From: Elephas maximus indicus
Lineage: Eukaryota; Chordata; Mammalia; Proboscidea; Elephantidae
Assembly (NCBI RefSeq): GCF_024166365.1
Contig: NC_064830.1
Location: forward strand, 86,670,721-86,734,720
Direction of reading: 5' to 3'
DNA: 64,000 bases
Translations under genes and position numbers: made by a program
In this document: positions 1-11,021 of the stretch, one piece after another
Layout of the letters: each line of letters starts with the position of its first letter
How positions within the stretch are numbered: the stretch's first letter is position 1
Notes under the pieces: generated by a model
Database searches by the model: none
Told to the model about the DNA's origin: nothing
Seen by the model: the letters and a program-made list of their open reading frames with translations, nothing else

Positions 1-80
1 GAAACGCTGTGGGGCAGTTCTACTCTGTCCTATAGGGGCACTATGAATCGGAATCACTCAAAGGCAATGGTTTTTTTTAC
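1..80 (+). mobile_element. AfroSINE, 3' part (cut by window edge)
   Basis: The window opens inside the SINE body (GGGGCAGTTCTACTCTGTCC) and continues through the CTATGAATCGG tail into a T run. The 5' tRNA-like head lies outside the window. The same body and tail recur across the window, which makes the assignment firm. Confidence 0.85.
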
Positions 81-93
81 TCAGTGGAGAAGT

Positions 94-330
94 AGCCCTG
101 GTGACGCAATGATATACATAGTTCTATCGGGTGGAGAAAAAGCTCTCTTGGTTAAATGCTTGGCTGCTAACGGAAAAGTGGGCAACTCAAAACCATCAGA
201 GGCTTCACAGGAGAAAAGACCTATCTGCTCCTGTAAAGATTTACAGCCTAGGAAACCCTGTGGGCAGTTCTACTCTGTCCTATAGTGTCACTATGAATGG
301 GAACTGACTGGATGGCACACGACAACAATG
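94..330 (+). mobile_element. AfroSINE, long form with an internal insertion
   Basis: Starts with AGCCCTGGTGACGCAATG (A-box region), then about 40 bases not found in other copies, then TTAAATGCTTGGCTGCTAAC (anticodon-arm region), a body with GGGCAGTTCTACTCTGTCC, and the RTE-like tail ending in ACAACAA. The extra segment separates the A-box region from the anticodon-arm region, so this copy should not be transcribable from its own promoter. Confidence 0.8.
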
Positions 331-1732
331 TGAGCAGGTGAGTGGGTCAGGCCGTGTCTTAGAATGCTGCATTGCTTGAGGGAAACAGGTTTCCTCTTTT
401 GTGCACCCACTCTGGTGCAAACACACTTACCCTTGATGCTGTGGCTAAACAGACTTTGTAGCCAGGGTAACCAGGAGCAGTCCTTGGATCCAAAGACAGA
501 GGAGAGTCGGCCATCCAAAACAAGAGAGGAAAGCACTGGAAACGTAGTTCCCTCTGACTTCCTGTGTTACTCCCCTAGCCATTTGGGAATGTCCTCCAGC
601 CAGGTCTATGTTCTATTGCTAATTTGAGTATTTTCTAGCCAAGAAGAAACCGCATTTGTTTTACATTTTTTTATGTCCCTTTATGTCTCTCTTTGCTCCC
701 TAATGCTTCTTACATCTTCCTCCTTCCATCTTGATTCAATGCTCTTTTTGCTGGGTTAAATAAATTCTCTTAATCCGTACATATTTTTAATATTATTTAT
801 TTTGTAATACTTGCTAGTAATCCCACTTTCAGCAGTCACTGTCATCTACAGGAGCCTTGAATATGCCTAGGTTTGGGAGGAATCCTGCAGTTTGCTTTCA
901 CAGTTGCCTCTGCCAGAGGTTCCCCAATTCTTGGCTAGCATTTGAGTTAATTTCATGGCTTAGAATTTCTACCTTGTGTGGGAAGTTAGAGCTCAGGCTC
1001 CTCATCCACCACGCCCTCGCCCCTTGCAGGTCCAGGGTTTTATTATCTTATGGGCTTCAAAACTCACATCATATGGACATTATGAAATTGAGGAACCCAA
1101 AGAGATTTTGAGTGTCAATTGTGTGGGAAACCAAAACTGGTGTGCTGATTAATGAGCACATAATTGAGCTATGAACTCTCTTTGCCAGGTCTAGCTTTGG
1201 AGAAAGATGGGATCCTGTGGGCAGCTACTCAACAATGGGAGAAAACAAAAAGGTATGAGGAAGCTGCACACAGAGTAGGGTATCCAGGATCTTTGGATTG
1301 GCTGTGGCCGACATGCATTGCAATCCTACGGTAGGGCACCAAACCCTATTGAATCCAATGCCTCTCCTTCTTTAAAGGCAAACAGTTTTAGTTTTTTGAT
1401 CATTGTTCTTGGCAACCAAAAGGCTGAGTCATCCCTCATGGTCCAGATCGGAAGGAAAAAATAATCAGATATCAGAATTAGGAATTAATACCTCAGAAGC
1501 CAAGCTGAGAAAATATTTTGATTAGAGATGACTTGAATGGCCATTGGACATACAGTTACTGCTGCTGCCCCATGCCAAATTGTTTGGCCTTCAGGAAGGT
1601 ATTAATGCATGAATGTTAAATAAATATTGGTGTGAATAAACTTGCTGGGTCAGGTAACATTATAAGATAAGCAACACACCCAAGCAAAGGTGGACAAAGG
1701 ATGGGGGAGCTTCTGAAAATGGGGTGTTGTTA
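331..1732. other. No gene or recognisable element
   Basis: Unique-looking sequence with short open frames only (longest 87 codons) and no splice-like coding pattern. I see nothing that can be named. Confidence 0.5.
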
Positions 1733-2063
1733 CTGTTGTTAGCTACAGTTGAGTTGGCCTCTAAATTATGGTGAGCCTACGCACAATGAAGCAAACGCTG
1801 CCCAGTCCTTCATCATCCCCATGATGGGTTGCAGACTGGACCCTTGTGATCCACAGGGTTTTTATTGGCGGATTTTCAGAAGTAGACTGCTAGGTCTTTC
1901 TTCCTAGTCCACCTTAGTCTGGAAGCTCTGCTGAAACCTGCTCAGCATGGCAGCAACAGGCAAGCCTCCAATGACAGACAGATGATGGCTCCACATAACA
2001 TGTGTTGACAGGGAATTGAACCTGAGTCTCCTACACAGAAGGTGAGAATTCTATCACTGAACT
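1733..2063 (-). mobile_element. Long SINE with tRNA-Gly-like head (type C)
   Basis: Read on the minus strand it starts with a tRNA-Gly-like head (GGTAGTTCAGTGATAGAATT), then the body with CTTCCAGACTAAGGTGGACT and GAAGAAAGACCTAGCAG, and ends in the shared RTE-like tail. Three other copies of this type occur (34,065; 41,893; 45,141). Its 5' end abuts a C-rich run. Confidence 0.8.
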
Positions 2064-2065
2064 AC

Positions 2066-2087
2066 CACCCCCACCCCCACCCCCACC
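2066..2087 (-). repeat. Short (CCCCCA)n run, G-rich on the minus strand
   Basis: Four C runs of three to five bases separated by single A bases. The minus strand fits the canonical G-quadruplex pattern with one-base loops. It sits directly against the 5' end of the type C SINE. Confidence 0.75.
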
Positions 2088-2394
2088 ATGGAAAAAGGAG
2101 GGGTATTCTGTCTGAAGTACAGGGTCACACAAAATAGTCTCAAAATCCTTCTTCCTCACAAAAACCTACAGAATTCAGGCTTCTTGGAAGAGAACCAACT
2201 TTGACTGGCATACTTATTGCCACTGAATGTTAGTTTCGATGTCCTTCCCCCAGGCCTCTTCCAGTCTGTGGAGGGAGCTAATATTTATCGAGTGCTTAAT
2301 CTCTGCCAGGCAAGAATCTTATCCATTCTTGCCACATTTGACACAGTGATCTTCTAAAAGTAAAACCATTCTCCTTTTAAAACTATTTAATGGG

Positions 2395-2875
2395 TCTTTC
2401 CTTTGCATTCAGGGAAACCCAGCTTCTTATCCTGACCTACTTGATATGACTACTGCTTCCTCATCTATTTTGTAACTCCCTATGGCCTCCCTTGCTCATG
2501 ACAGTCTAGCTACGCTGGACATCTTTTCTTTTTCTTGAAGTTGCCCAGCTTGTTCCCTCCTCAGGGCCTTGGCGTTTTTTTTTGTTTTGTTTTGTTTTTG
2601 GTTGGCTCCTTCCAGTCACTTGAGTCTGAACTCAATTCAAATTTTATTTACTCAGAGAAGCTGACCCTTACTACCCTATGAGAGTAGCCCTTCCTGTCAC
2701 TAATCACACCAGCCTATTTATTTTCTTCGTGACTCTCACCACTATGTGCAATTATTCTAGTCATTTATTTATTGTCTCTCTCCCCCACAGTAATGTAAGC
2801 ACAATAAGAACAGGGGAACCTTGGCTGTCTCATTCAATACTGTATCCCCTGTGTCTAGAGTCATTCTGGTCCTTA
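2395..2875 (+). mobile_element. L2 LINE, 3' end
   Basis: Contains the L2 3' region pattern: a block resembling CTCAGAGAAGC(C)T..CCTGACC, then ACAGTAATGTAAGC..AGGGGAACCTTGGCTGTCTC and a segment resembling TATCCCCTGTGTCTAGAG. Diverged and without open reading frame. Confidence 0.6.
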
Positions 2876-3140
2876 GTGAGCATAGTAGCTAAGAACATGG
2901 CCTCTTTAGCCAGTCGTCCTGGGTTCAGTTCTTCTCTCTGCCATTCACTGGCAGTGTCACCTTTCTCCTGTTATTGAGTCTCATTGTGTCTCACCTTTCT
3001 CATTTTTAAAATGGTGATAATAATAGTAATTCTTACTTCATGGAGTTGTTCTTATGACCAAATGAGTTAATAGACAATAAAGTGCTTTGAACAGTGCCTG
3101 GTGCATAGTAAGCATTCAATAAATGTTAGTTATTATCATT
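2876..3140 (+). mobile_element. MIR SINE, near full length
   Basis: Head with AGTAGCTAAGAACATGG and TCCTGGGTTCAGTTC (box B-like), core with TTTCTCATTTTTAAAATGG and GATAATAATAG, and the tail CAGTGCCTGGTGCATAGTAAGC followed by TTCAATAAATGTTAGTTATTA. One of the best-preserved MIRs in the window. Confidence 0.85.
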
Positions 3141-3182
3141 GATAGTAAATACATTAATGAATGATCAAGTGTCTTCTATACT

Positions 3183-3362
3183 GTTGTTGTTGTTAGCTGC
3201 CATCAAGTTAGCCCCCAACTCATGGCGACACCATGTGTTACAAAGTAGAACTGTTCCAGAGGGTTTTCTTGGCTGTAATCTTTACAGAAGCAGATCACCA
3301 GGCTTCCGTGGAGCCCCTGGGTAGGTTTGAACCTTCAGTCTTTAGGTTAGCAGCTATCATAT
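3183..3362 (-). mobile_element. AfroSINE (type B)
   Basis: Minus-strand copy beginning, in plus orientation, with GTTGTTGTTAGCTGCCATCA and passing through CAACTCATGGCGACACCATG and GAACCTTCAGTCTTTAGGTT. The head is truncated or diverged. Confidence 0.8.
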
Positions 3363-4339
3363 ACTGCTTGTGCCGCTTATTAATTTTCATGGCGAGCCTT
3401 AAGGGCAAGCATGGTTATGTTCATTTTATGAGTGAAGTTAAGAAAATTATCTGAGTTTTCACAGCAAGAATAACTTGAAGCAAGGATTCCATCGTAAGTC
3501 TACCTTGTTTCGAATCTCAGCTGCTCTTCCATTATACTAAGCCCGCTCTTCACCCTCTGTTGTCCCTGCCTCCCTTCATGTTGGGTCTTGATCTCTGTGC
3601 TGGAGTCAATGTCCCTATAACCTCTTGTGCCCCATGCCTTACTAGCTGGTGTCTGCCTAGGCCTTCATCTTAAATCACTTTCCCATTCGCTCCTGTTTTG
3701 CTGCAGAGTGTTCATATTCAGGCTTGTTAATCTCCGTGTCTGTCCCGGCATCCCTTGATGACCCTCAGCAAGGAGTAACTAAAGGAATTTCGAAGAACAA
3801 GACCTTGTTGATGCTTGCACTGTATCTTGCTATATAAATTTAAAAAGTGGTAACTATTTCCCTGGTCTTACCGTTCAGAAGGTCTATATATCCACACTGA
3901 ATTACTCTGCCCAGCGAGGTGGCAGAAATCACACTACAGTTTTTGCAGAGCTGTCTTTCAACTCCACTCACTGTTGGCTTCTGCATTCAAAGTAGAAAGG
4001 AAAAACATAAAAATAAAAAAATTTCTTCAGGAAAAGGAAGGCATATGTCTTTGCATCAGAGATGGAGACTAGGGCACATGCTTTTATCTAACCTGGGTTT
4101 TATATAATTCATGAACCCCGAATGAGGATCACATTCATGTATTTGGTTTAATGTGTGGTGTAGAAAAAAATACTTGAAATTCAGATTACTCTAGAATATT
4201 CAGGAGAGTAGTCAACACATATATTCTCTCTATCTGTTCAAGTCATCCTTTAGCTCTTCTCCTCTCACTAGAATTTAGGAAGACTGAGGGAGCAAATACC
4301 CCCTTATCTACTCTTCTCTTGCCTAGGGTAAGGGATACC
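3363..4339. other. No gene or recognisable element
   Basis: AT-rich unique sequence with only short open frames (up to about 62 codons). Nothing nameable. Confidence 0.45.
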
Positions 4340-4860
4340 TCGGGTGTGCGAGTGCAGTAAAGATAATGTGTAAATCTGTTTCTGAAAGTGTGGTTGCCCC
4401 TATGTGAGTGTGAAAGAGTGTGTATGAGAAATTAAATGTGAATAAGCATGAGTGTCCATATATGAATCATGTGTCTAAGTGGATAAAAGTAAAAGTGTGC
4501 TAGTGTATGTTCTGCTGTGTTTATTTTCAACAACAACAGCAAAAATATAGAAAAGTGTAGTGGTGTATGTTTGAGTACCCACATGTGATGATGGAGTAGT
4601 TTTATATATATGTGACTGTCTATGTGCCTACACATCAGTGTACCTGTGAGTGCCCAAGTGTATGTCCTAATGAATGTGTTTCTTTATATAAGCATACTTC
4701 CAAGTATGTATATTTATGAATTAATTTATATGAGCATTTATAAGTATTTGTGTATACACCTATGAGTATCTATGAACATGTGTGCTCATGAAGATAAGCG
4801 CGAATGCTTTTGTGTGTATGTGAGGATATATGTAAATTTGCCTATAAGGTGTAACCAGGT
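4340..4860 (+). repeat. Degenerate TG/ATG-rich low-complexity tract
   Basis: Many diverged copies of GTGTATG- and TGAGTGT-like words without a fixed period, such as GTGTGTATGAG and TGCTAGTGTATG. Looks like an old microsatellite worn down by point mutation. Confidence 0.6.
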
Positions 4861-4984
4861 GAGTGAACAAGAGGGTAGGGTCATTTAAGGATTGGAGAGC
4901 TGGTCATACTGTTCTGAGTATTTTTTATATCCAACTCATGGGATGAGTAGAGCAGGGCTGTAGAAATAACCCTCCCCAGGGAGC

Positions 4985-5213
4985 CCCATGGATCAGTCCC
5001 TGGAGAGGGACATCATGCTTGGTAAAGTAGAGAGTCAGTAAAAAAAAGGAAGACCCTTAATGAGATGGATTAACACAGCAGCTGCAACAATGAGTTCAAG
5101 CATAGCAACAATTGTGAGGATGGCACAGGACTGGGGAGTGCTTCATTCTGTTGTGTATAGGGTTACTATGAGTCGGAACCGACTGAACAGCACCTAACAA
5201 GAACAACAACAGG
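4985..5213 (+). mobile_element. RTE LINE, 3' end fragment
   Basis: Matches the 3' end of the RTE at 56.7-59 kb: CCCTGGAGAGGGACATCATG, AGGAAGACCC, AGGATGGCACAGGACTGG, and the tail CTATGAGTCGGAACCGACT with CACCTAACAAGAACAACAAC. A 5'-truncated insertion of about 230 bases. Confidence 0.88.
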
Positions 5214-6352
5214 GAGCCCCAATCTTCAAATAGTACCACAGTAAAATGAAGCTGGGAAGCCAGCCACATTCCTCCCAGAATCCCTTCTAGAAAGGCCCCT
5301 TGTACCCTAGCTCCCTTCCTACAGGCCCTAGAAAGTTTTCAAGATGAACTTTGCAAGTTTTCCACCATTCCTCTTTTCACAGCCTTTTTATGCTCCAAAC
5401 TTTGGTTGACTCATGTGCAATTCAACACCTTAACTATCTGGCAGGTAGTAGATACTGAATATTGAATAATAAACTCTAATTTGGGACAGTGTTGCCTATT
5501 CTCTTACAACTAAATTCTAGCTATTTACAGATTTTAAATGAAGTGGTTCATAACATTGAATTCTTCCTGAATGCATTACCAGGATATGAACGATAGATTA
5601 TGGCATTCCCCATGAGTTCTTTCATTATTCACTCATTAAATACTGACAACCTACTATGCACAAGTGAACAGTGAACGAGGTACATTCCTATAGGAAATCA
5701 GGGTCTAATAAGGAAACCAACTGGTCAATAGGCAATTCTAACATAGAACGATACCCTGAGTGTAAGTGGTATGAGAAGTTGGGGTCACAAGTTCTGATGG
5801 CAAGAAGTGGGGCTCCCAGGAGAATGTCCGAATCAGTTATGGGGATTCATGACACTGTCTTTGGATTCTCCCCATCTTCTTGGGACAAAGACATGGAACC
5901 CAAGGGGTTTCTCATCTTTACCTTTTGGCTGACAAGTTCTTCAGAATCTTCCAAAATGCTCACCCTGGCTTTTGTGCAGTCCTGGTTCAGCAGTACCTAC
6001 AGATTCCCTGACTTGTCTTACTGTCTGTGTCAGCTCTTAGCTACACCAAACCCTCAGACTGAGAGCCCAGTATCGGTACAGGAGGTAAATTCAACCTGAT
6101 GAGTTAAGTATCTTGTCCAAAGACTTGTGTACCTGCTTTCTGTGGTCAGGTAGGTGGTAGAACAAATGCTCTGTGTGAGCCACTGGTCAATGGCCAAGGC
6201 TTTCTTTTTCTGAGCTGTTGGTCAGGTCCCACTAGGCAGCAACTTGGCAGCTGGAACCAGAGAGAGAAATAAAGAGCTCCTGGAAGTTCCTATAGATTTC
6301 TGAGGTAAGTCTGGATATATCCTGGAAAGGGGGGAGTAAACATAAGCCCAGT
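5214..6352. other. Mostly unique sequence with a probable L2 3' relic
   Basis: Around 5,620-5,790 the sequence resembles the reverse strand of an L2 end (TTCACTCATTAAATACTGAC, CTACTATGCACAAG). The overlapping 142-codon frame at 5,671-6,099 starts inside that relic and shows no recognised domain, so I do not call it a gene. Confidence 0.4.
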
Positions 6353-6371
6353 GGGGCGGGAGGGGGGAGGG
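6353..6371 (+). other. G-quadruplex-prone motif
   Basis: Four G runs of 4, 3, 6 and 3 bases joined by single-base loops, the tightest class of predicted G4. There is no adjacent CpG island or promoter feature. Confidence 0.6.
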
Positions 6372-7578
6372 AAGCAGAGGAATCTGAAGCTGTGAGTGAA
6401 TCTGAGGTAAAGACACCTAAGACCCTGGGAAGGAGGTGAGTGAAGAGGACTTCCAGGAAAGAGGATGCACAGAGACCCCAGGGAAGAGGGGCAGGCCAGG
6501 AGCACCACACCAAAGAACTGGATAAAGATATCAAAGCACTCTGAGGTGGTAGACAGACAGCTGGAGGCAGATCTCGGAATAGAAGTAACAGAAATAAAAA
6601 ATGGAAATAAGTTATGCTGGAAAAAAATGGAACAATGATGCTTGCTCACAGAGTAGAAGGCAGAAGCAGCTGTGAGCAACATATCCTGGGACCGTCTTCG
6701 TGTCTCTCATCTTTCTATCTCGTGCCCACAGACCAGGAGATGGCAGCTGTAAATGAATCAGGCCCAAGATTGCCTTGTAGTCTTCCCAATTCCAGCAGGA
6801 AAACTTTGTGCCTGACTTCTACTCAGAACCTCGAGACCAGTTCACTAACCAGGTTTCTCAGCCCTGGGGCCCTTGGCTACCACATTTTCTCGTGTCACCA
6901 TATGCTTGCATGTCACCTCCTGACCATCGATCATTTCAACAAGGACTTTGACTCATACTTCTCTATCTTTCTGTCCACTCCAAGCACCACCTTCACTGTG
7001 GTGGGGTCACCACCCAGCTAATATCCTCGAGATCAGGGATCCAGGGGGTCTAGGATCTGGAACCAGAAATAGTATGAATGTGGCATTTTCTCCAGGAAAG
7101 GGACTTTAATTTTTATGATTATCAAAGGGTTTCAAGATCCCCATCTTCCCCCTCCCTGCCTCCACACACACACACATAGAAAGGACCATTCACTGTCCTA
7201 GGTTTTCAGTCTCTAGCCTCCTCCCTTTCTTCAATAACATTTACTTCCACTTGACTTTCATCACAGACTTTCATGTCCTCATCCCCATCTGCCCCACCCT
7301 TGAAACAGTCATCTCTGACTTCCCTGACCACAACTATTGTACAAACAGCTTTCTTACTTCTTCATGCTATTCTGCTTTAACAGCTAGTTGAAAGCTTCTA
7401 GGCCTCTCCTCTTTCTCTTCCAATCTTTCATCGCCCTCCTGACTTAGCTTCCCACTACACTTGGTTTGAACCCCTCAGTCAATTGCTTAGCCACTCTCAC
7501 TGGCGTCTTCAGTTCCCCCAGTTCCTTGTCTTTTTGGAGACCTCCAAATCCATCTGAGAATGCAGGATAGTGCCCCCC
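6372..7578. other. No gene or recognisable element
   Basis: Contains a short CA run near 7,165-7,178 and a pyrimidine-rich block. The 7,170-7,575 part has the texture of an old LINE but I cannot place it. No coding support. Confidence 0.4.
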
Positions 7579-8085
7579 TGTCATGGACTGAATTGTGTAC
7601 CCCCAAAATACCTGTCAACTTGTCTGGGTCATGATTCCCAGTATTCTGTGACTGTCCACCGTTTTGTCATCTGATGTGATTTCCCTATGTGTTGTAAATT
7701 CTATCACTGTGATGTAATAAAATGGATTAGTGGCAATTATAATGACGAGATCTACAAGATTAGATAGTGTCTTAAGCCAATCTCTTTTGAGATATAAAAG
7801 AGAGAAGCAAGCAGAGAGATATTGGGACCTCGTACCACCAAGAAAGAAGCACCAGAAGCAGAGGGTGTCCTTTGGGCCTGGAGTTCCTGCAAGGAGACAC
7901 TCCTAGTCCAGGTGAAGATTGACGAGAAGGACCTTCTTCCAGAGCCGACAGATACAGAAAGCTTCTCCTGAAGCTGACGCTCTGAATTTGGACTTGTAGC
8001 CTACTAGACTGTGAGAGAATAAATTTCTCTCTGTTAAAACCACCCACTTGTATTTCTGTTATAGCAGCACTAGATGACTAAGACA
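7579..8085 (+). mobile_element. Solo LTR, MaLR-like, 507 bp
   Basis: Begins TGTCATGGACTGAATTGTG and ends GATGACTAAGACA, so it has the TG...CA ends of an LTR. It carries a TATA motif (GATATAAAAG, 7,791-7,800) and a polyadenylation signal (AATAAA, 8,018-8,023) in the expected order. Flanks read CCCCC and CCCCG, an imperfect 5-bp duplication. No internal retroviral sequence is attached, so this is a solo LTR left after recombination. The opening and closing words resemble ERVL-MaLR LTRs of other mammals, but the middle part differs. Confidence 0.8.
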
Positions 8086-8507
8086 CCCCGCCCCCCAAAA
8101 ATTTATACAGTAAATTTCACCTGGGCATCCAAGGCATTTCAGTAGTCATGGACTTGATCTTGGTCATCACTCTGTCTTATGTATCTTGGTAAATCCTCCA
8201 AAAATTTGCCACCAGTCCTCAAATCTCTGATGTGATCATCCAGTCAACCTCTTGCTCAAGGTATGGCCTTGCTTCTTACAAGAAAAGGAAGGCCTGTAGG
8301 AATAAATACCCTCAACTTTGCGCTTGCTATGCCAATTGCAGCCATCCTTTGATAGCTAAAAAATGAGGACCAGAGAAAGAAAGTACCCTCCTAAGCACCT
8401 ATAGCTAGCTAATGTGGTATTGAATTATACTTTCTACTTTTTCATGCTGTCTAGAAATGCCTTATTCTCTTTGCTTATTATGATTATTATTACTGTTATT
8501 ATTATCG
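8086..8507. other. No recognisable element
   Basis: Unique sequence between a solo LTR and an inverted RTE tail. An ATT/TTG-rich run at 8,476-8,512 leads into the RTE tail. Confidence 0.4.
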
Positions 8508-8707
8508 TTGTTCTTGTTAGGTGCTGTTGAGTCATTTCCAATTGATAGCAACCTTAGGTACAGCAGAATGAAACACTGCCCAGTCTTGCGCCATCCTCAC
8601 AGTTGTTCCAATGTTTGAGCCCAGTTTTTGCAGCCACTGTGTCAATCCATCTCATTGAGGGTCTTCCTCTTTTTCGCTGACCCTCTACTTTACCAAGCCT
8701 GATGTCC
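8508..8707 (-). mobile_element. RTE LINE, 3' end fragment
   Basis: Minus-strand copy: starts with the reversed tail TTGTTCTTGTTAGGTGCTGT, continues through TCAATCCATCTCATTGAGGG and TTTACCAAGCCTGATGTCC. Same region as the plus-strand fragment at 4,985-5,213. Confidence 0.87.
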
Positions 8708-8839
8708 TTATTATTGTTAGGTAGGGTAGCCTTTATTATTCATTAAAACAATAAGATTCTGTTGCATGTAATAATAATGTTATGAACCAGGCATTATTTA
8801 GGTACTAGGGATATAGCAAGAGCAAGACAGATAATACCA

Positions 8840-9015
8840 GGCACTTCTCTGTACACAAACTGTCTTATTGAGTCTTCACCTAACACTTTGAGTCAGTTAC
8901 TCTTGTAGTCCCCATTTGCAGATGAGGAAAGTGTACTTGGGAGATATTAAGTACATTTTCAAAGCCACTAAATGACAGACCTGGGATTCAAATGCAAGTG
9001 ATCTGCCATTGCACT
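8840..9015 (-). mobile_element. MIR SINE
   Basis: Reverse-strand MIR pattern: GTCTTATTGAGTCTTCACC, CCCCATTTGCAGATGAGGAA, and CAGACCTGGGATTCAAATGC. Confidence 0.75.
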
Positions 9016-9039
9016 GTCCTACAATGTGGATACAAACTG

Positions 9040-9240
9040 GTTGGTACAAACAGGCCTGTAGGTACTTGTGCAATTGTACACTTGAGCACATTCACAAGCA
9101 ATAAGTGCTCACAAGCATGTGCTCTGCACACACCTACTAGTGCTAGCACGCTCACACACGTGCGTACAAGGCACACAAGTCTGGAGAGGCACAGACCTAC
9201 AGATGTGGGTACTTGCACAGGTGTGCATGCACGTGTGGCC
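9040..9240 (-). repeat. Degenerate CA/ACAC-rich tract
   Basis: Scattered ACACA, CACGTG and GCACA words (GCTCACACACGTGCGTAC, GTGTGCATGCACGTGTGG) without a regular unit. Alternating purine-pyrimidine runs here could adopt Z-form DNA. Confidence 0.5.
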
Positions 9241-9319
9241 ACCAGATTGATTTCATCCAGTTTTGTCTGCCACCTGTCCTCGAAAGACCTCCTGCTGATG
9301 ACCAATGCACACTGCCTGT

Positions 9320-9760
9320 GAGTGGAAATGCACAATGAACTGTGCTTTAACAGGTCCATTAATTTACCAGGCCCTCACTTAAGCAGGTTACACCACATTA
9401 TAGCAAATGGCTTCTGGGGCCTCAAGAAGGACTGTATTTATCTTCTGAGAATTACCATTAGCCCTGGATGGGAGGGTGCTGAGAAGCCACATTAGTGGGG
9501 CTTTGGTCAGTGTCTCTGCCTGGTACAGCTGCAGAATTAGCTCAGGGTTTATTTATAGGCCAGTTATCCCTTAACAGGGTCCCAATTTAGCCCCTTGGAT
9601 AATGAGATGGGTCTTTAGGGACCATCAGTCTCTCCCCCATGGCTGAGGGCAGCTCTCAGGAGCTCGGCTTTTTAACTGATCATTGATAGAGTGAAGATGG
9701 GGCTGAGTCCAGCGCAACCCGTTTCTTTTCCCAGGAGCTGAAATGCAGCAGCTCCTCCTG
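9320..9760. promoter_or_regulatory. Unique block, candidate regulatory element
   Basis: No repeat family recognised over about 440 bases. It contains a perfect fit to the MEF2 consensus (TTATTTATAG at 9,549-9,558), a CAGCTG E-box and several TTAAC/GATAAT words. This is a motif observation only; conservation has not been tested. Confidence 0.25.
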
Positions 9761-9844
9761 CCTTCTCCCCTGGGACACTCTCAGCTGGCATCTTTCAAGG
9801 TCTAGAAAAGCTCTGCCTCAAGAACTCTAGGAGTTTGCCTCCCA

Positions 9845-9912
9845 GCTCTGCTGGGCACTCTTAGGCAAGCAACTTGGCCTGTCTGTATCCCAGTTTCCCC
9901 TCTTAAGAAATG
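9845..9912 (+). mobile_element. MIR SINE fragment
   Basis: Short stretch with AGGCAAGCAACTTGGCC and CCCAGTTTCCCCTCTTAAGA, the conserved core of MIR in plus orientation. Confidence 0.6.
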
Positions 9913-9939
9913 AGGTTCCACACTTGATACAATTTGACT

Positions 9940-10560
9940 TTAACTGAGGACCCACTATGTGCTCAGCACTGTGCTAGTTTATGAGCTGTACAGAAGCAGA
10001 AGCAGGAAAAATCTGTTCTCATGAACATTAATTCAGGACTCGATGAATCACCCTAATATAGGCACAATTCAGCCTGACACAGGTGCTTGGGAGGGAGGAA
10101 GCAGGGCTTGAAAGAGCATATGACAACGAGCTGTGTCTTTGTCAAGGGACTCCAAGAGAGTGACAGTTGAGCTAAGATGTGAAGGCTGAGTAGGCGTTAA
10201 TTAGCTGAAGGAGGTGGAGGAGGAAAGAGTGTACGAGGTGGAGGCAACTGCTTGTGTAAAGCCTGGTGGCTAGAGGGAACACGATGTGTTGGAAAAACTG
10301 AGGGAGAGCCCGTGGGACAGGCCCAGAGAGAAAGAGGGGCTGGAAAGGTAGGCAGAACTCAGAGCCTGCAGGAATGTGTGCTGGCACACCTCGTTAAGGT
10401 TTTGGTCTTGACCTCAAGATAACTAGAAAACCATCAAAGATTTTAAGCAGGGGAAAGACTTGATCAGATTTGCAGTTTGAAAAGATCACCCTAGCTGTGC
10501 TGAATATGAGATTGGAGGGGGCCAGAGAGGATGTTGAGAGACTGGTTGGAGGCAGCTTCT
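9940..10560 (-). mobile_element. L2 LINE, 3' end and part of ORF2
   Basis: Minus-strand L2. It opens with ACTATGTGCTCAGCACTGTG and proceeds through GAGCTAAGATGTGAAGGCTG and TTTTAAGCAGGGGAAAGACT to AAAAGATCACCCTAGCTGTG. The last part corresponds to the C-terminal reverse-transcriptase region of L2. Many stops; no intact frame. Confidence 0.75.
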
Positions 10561-10679
10561 GTGGACATGATGGAAGCCTGTCCTGGAGTGGGGACAGAGG
10601 ACATGGTGAGCGGTGGTGTTGGGTGGTGCATTGAACAGGATATGGGCAGGAGGAGAGGAAGCTGTCAGTGATGACTGCT

Positions 10680-10790
10680 ATATTTTCTGCTTGTAGCTCA
10701 CAAGACCACTTCCGGATTAAACGAACTCATGCATGGCAAGCATCTGGCACACTGGAGGTGCCCAATAAATGCCGTTCCTGTCCCTGCATT
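10680..10790 (+). mobile_element. MIR SINE, 3' part
   Basis: Tail with GGCAAGCATCTGGCACACTG and GTGCCCAATAAATGCCG in MIR order, plus orientation. Confidence 0.55.
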
Positions 10791-10882
10791 TCCTTGGGTT
10801 TTTTGCTGTTTGATTTCCACTGACTCTTTCACAGCCAAGTAGAGCTCTGACTGTAATCCGTTTTACCTTCCCCTAGAATGTT

Positions 10883-11021
10883 TGGAGCCCTGGTGGTACA
10901 GTGATTAAGAGCTTGGCTGCTAACCAAGAGGTCAGCAGTTCAAATCCACTAGCCTCTCCTTGGAAACTCTCTGAGTCAGAATCGACTCCATGGCAATGGG
11001 TTTGGTTTCAGAGTTTTGGTT
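10883..11021 (+). mobile_element. AfroSINE (type A) with internal deletion
   Basis: Intact head GGAGCCCTGGTGGTACAGTG, box B-like CAGTTCAAATCC, then it jumps from GGAAACTCT straight to CTGAGTCAGAATCGACTCC, lacking about 30 bases of the usual body (the GGGCAGTTCTACTCTGTCC block). Flanked by a perfect 9-bp target duplication TAGAATGTT (10,874-10,882 and 11,022-11,030). Confidence 0.92.

Noticed and set aside
5671-6099. 142-codon frame as a gene
   Set aside because: It starts in a probable L2 relic and shows no domain or coding signature.
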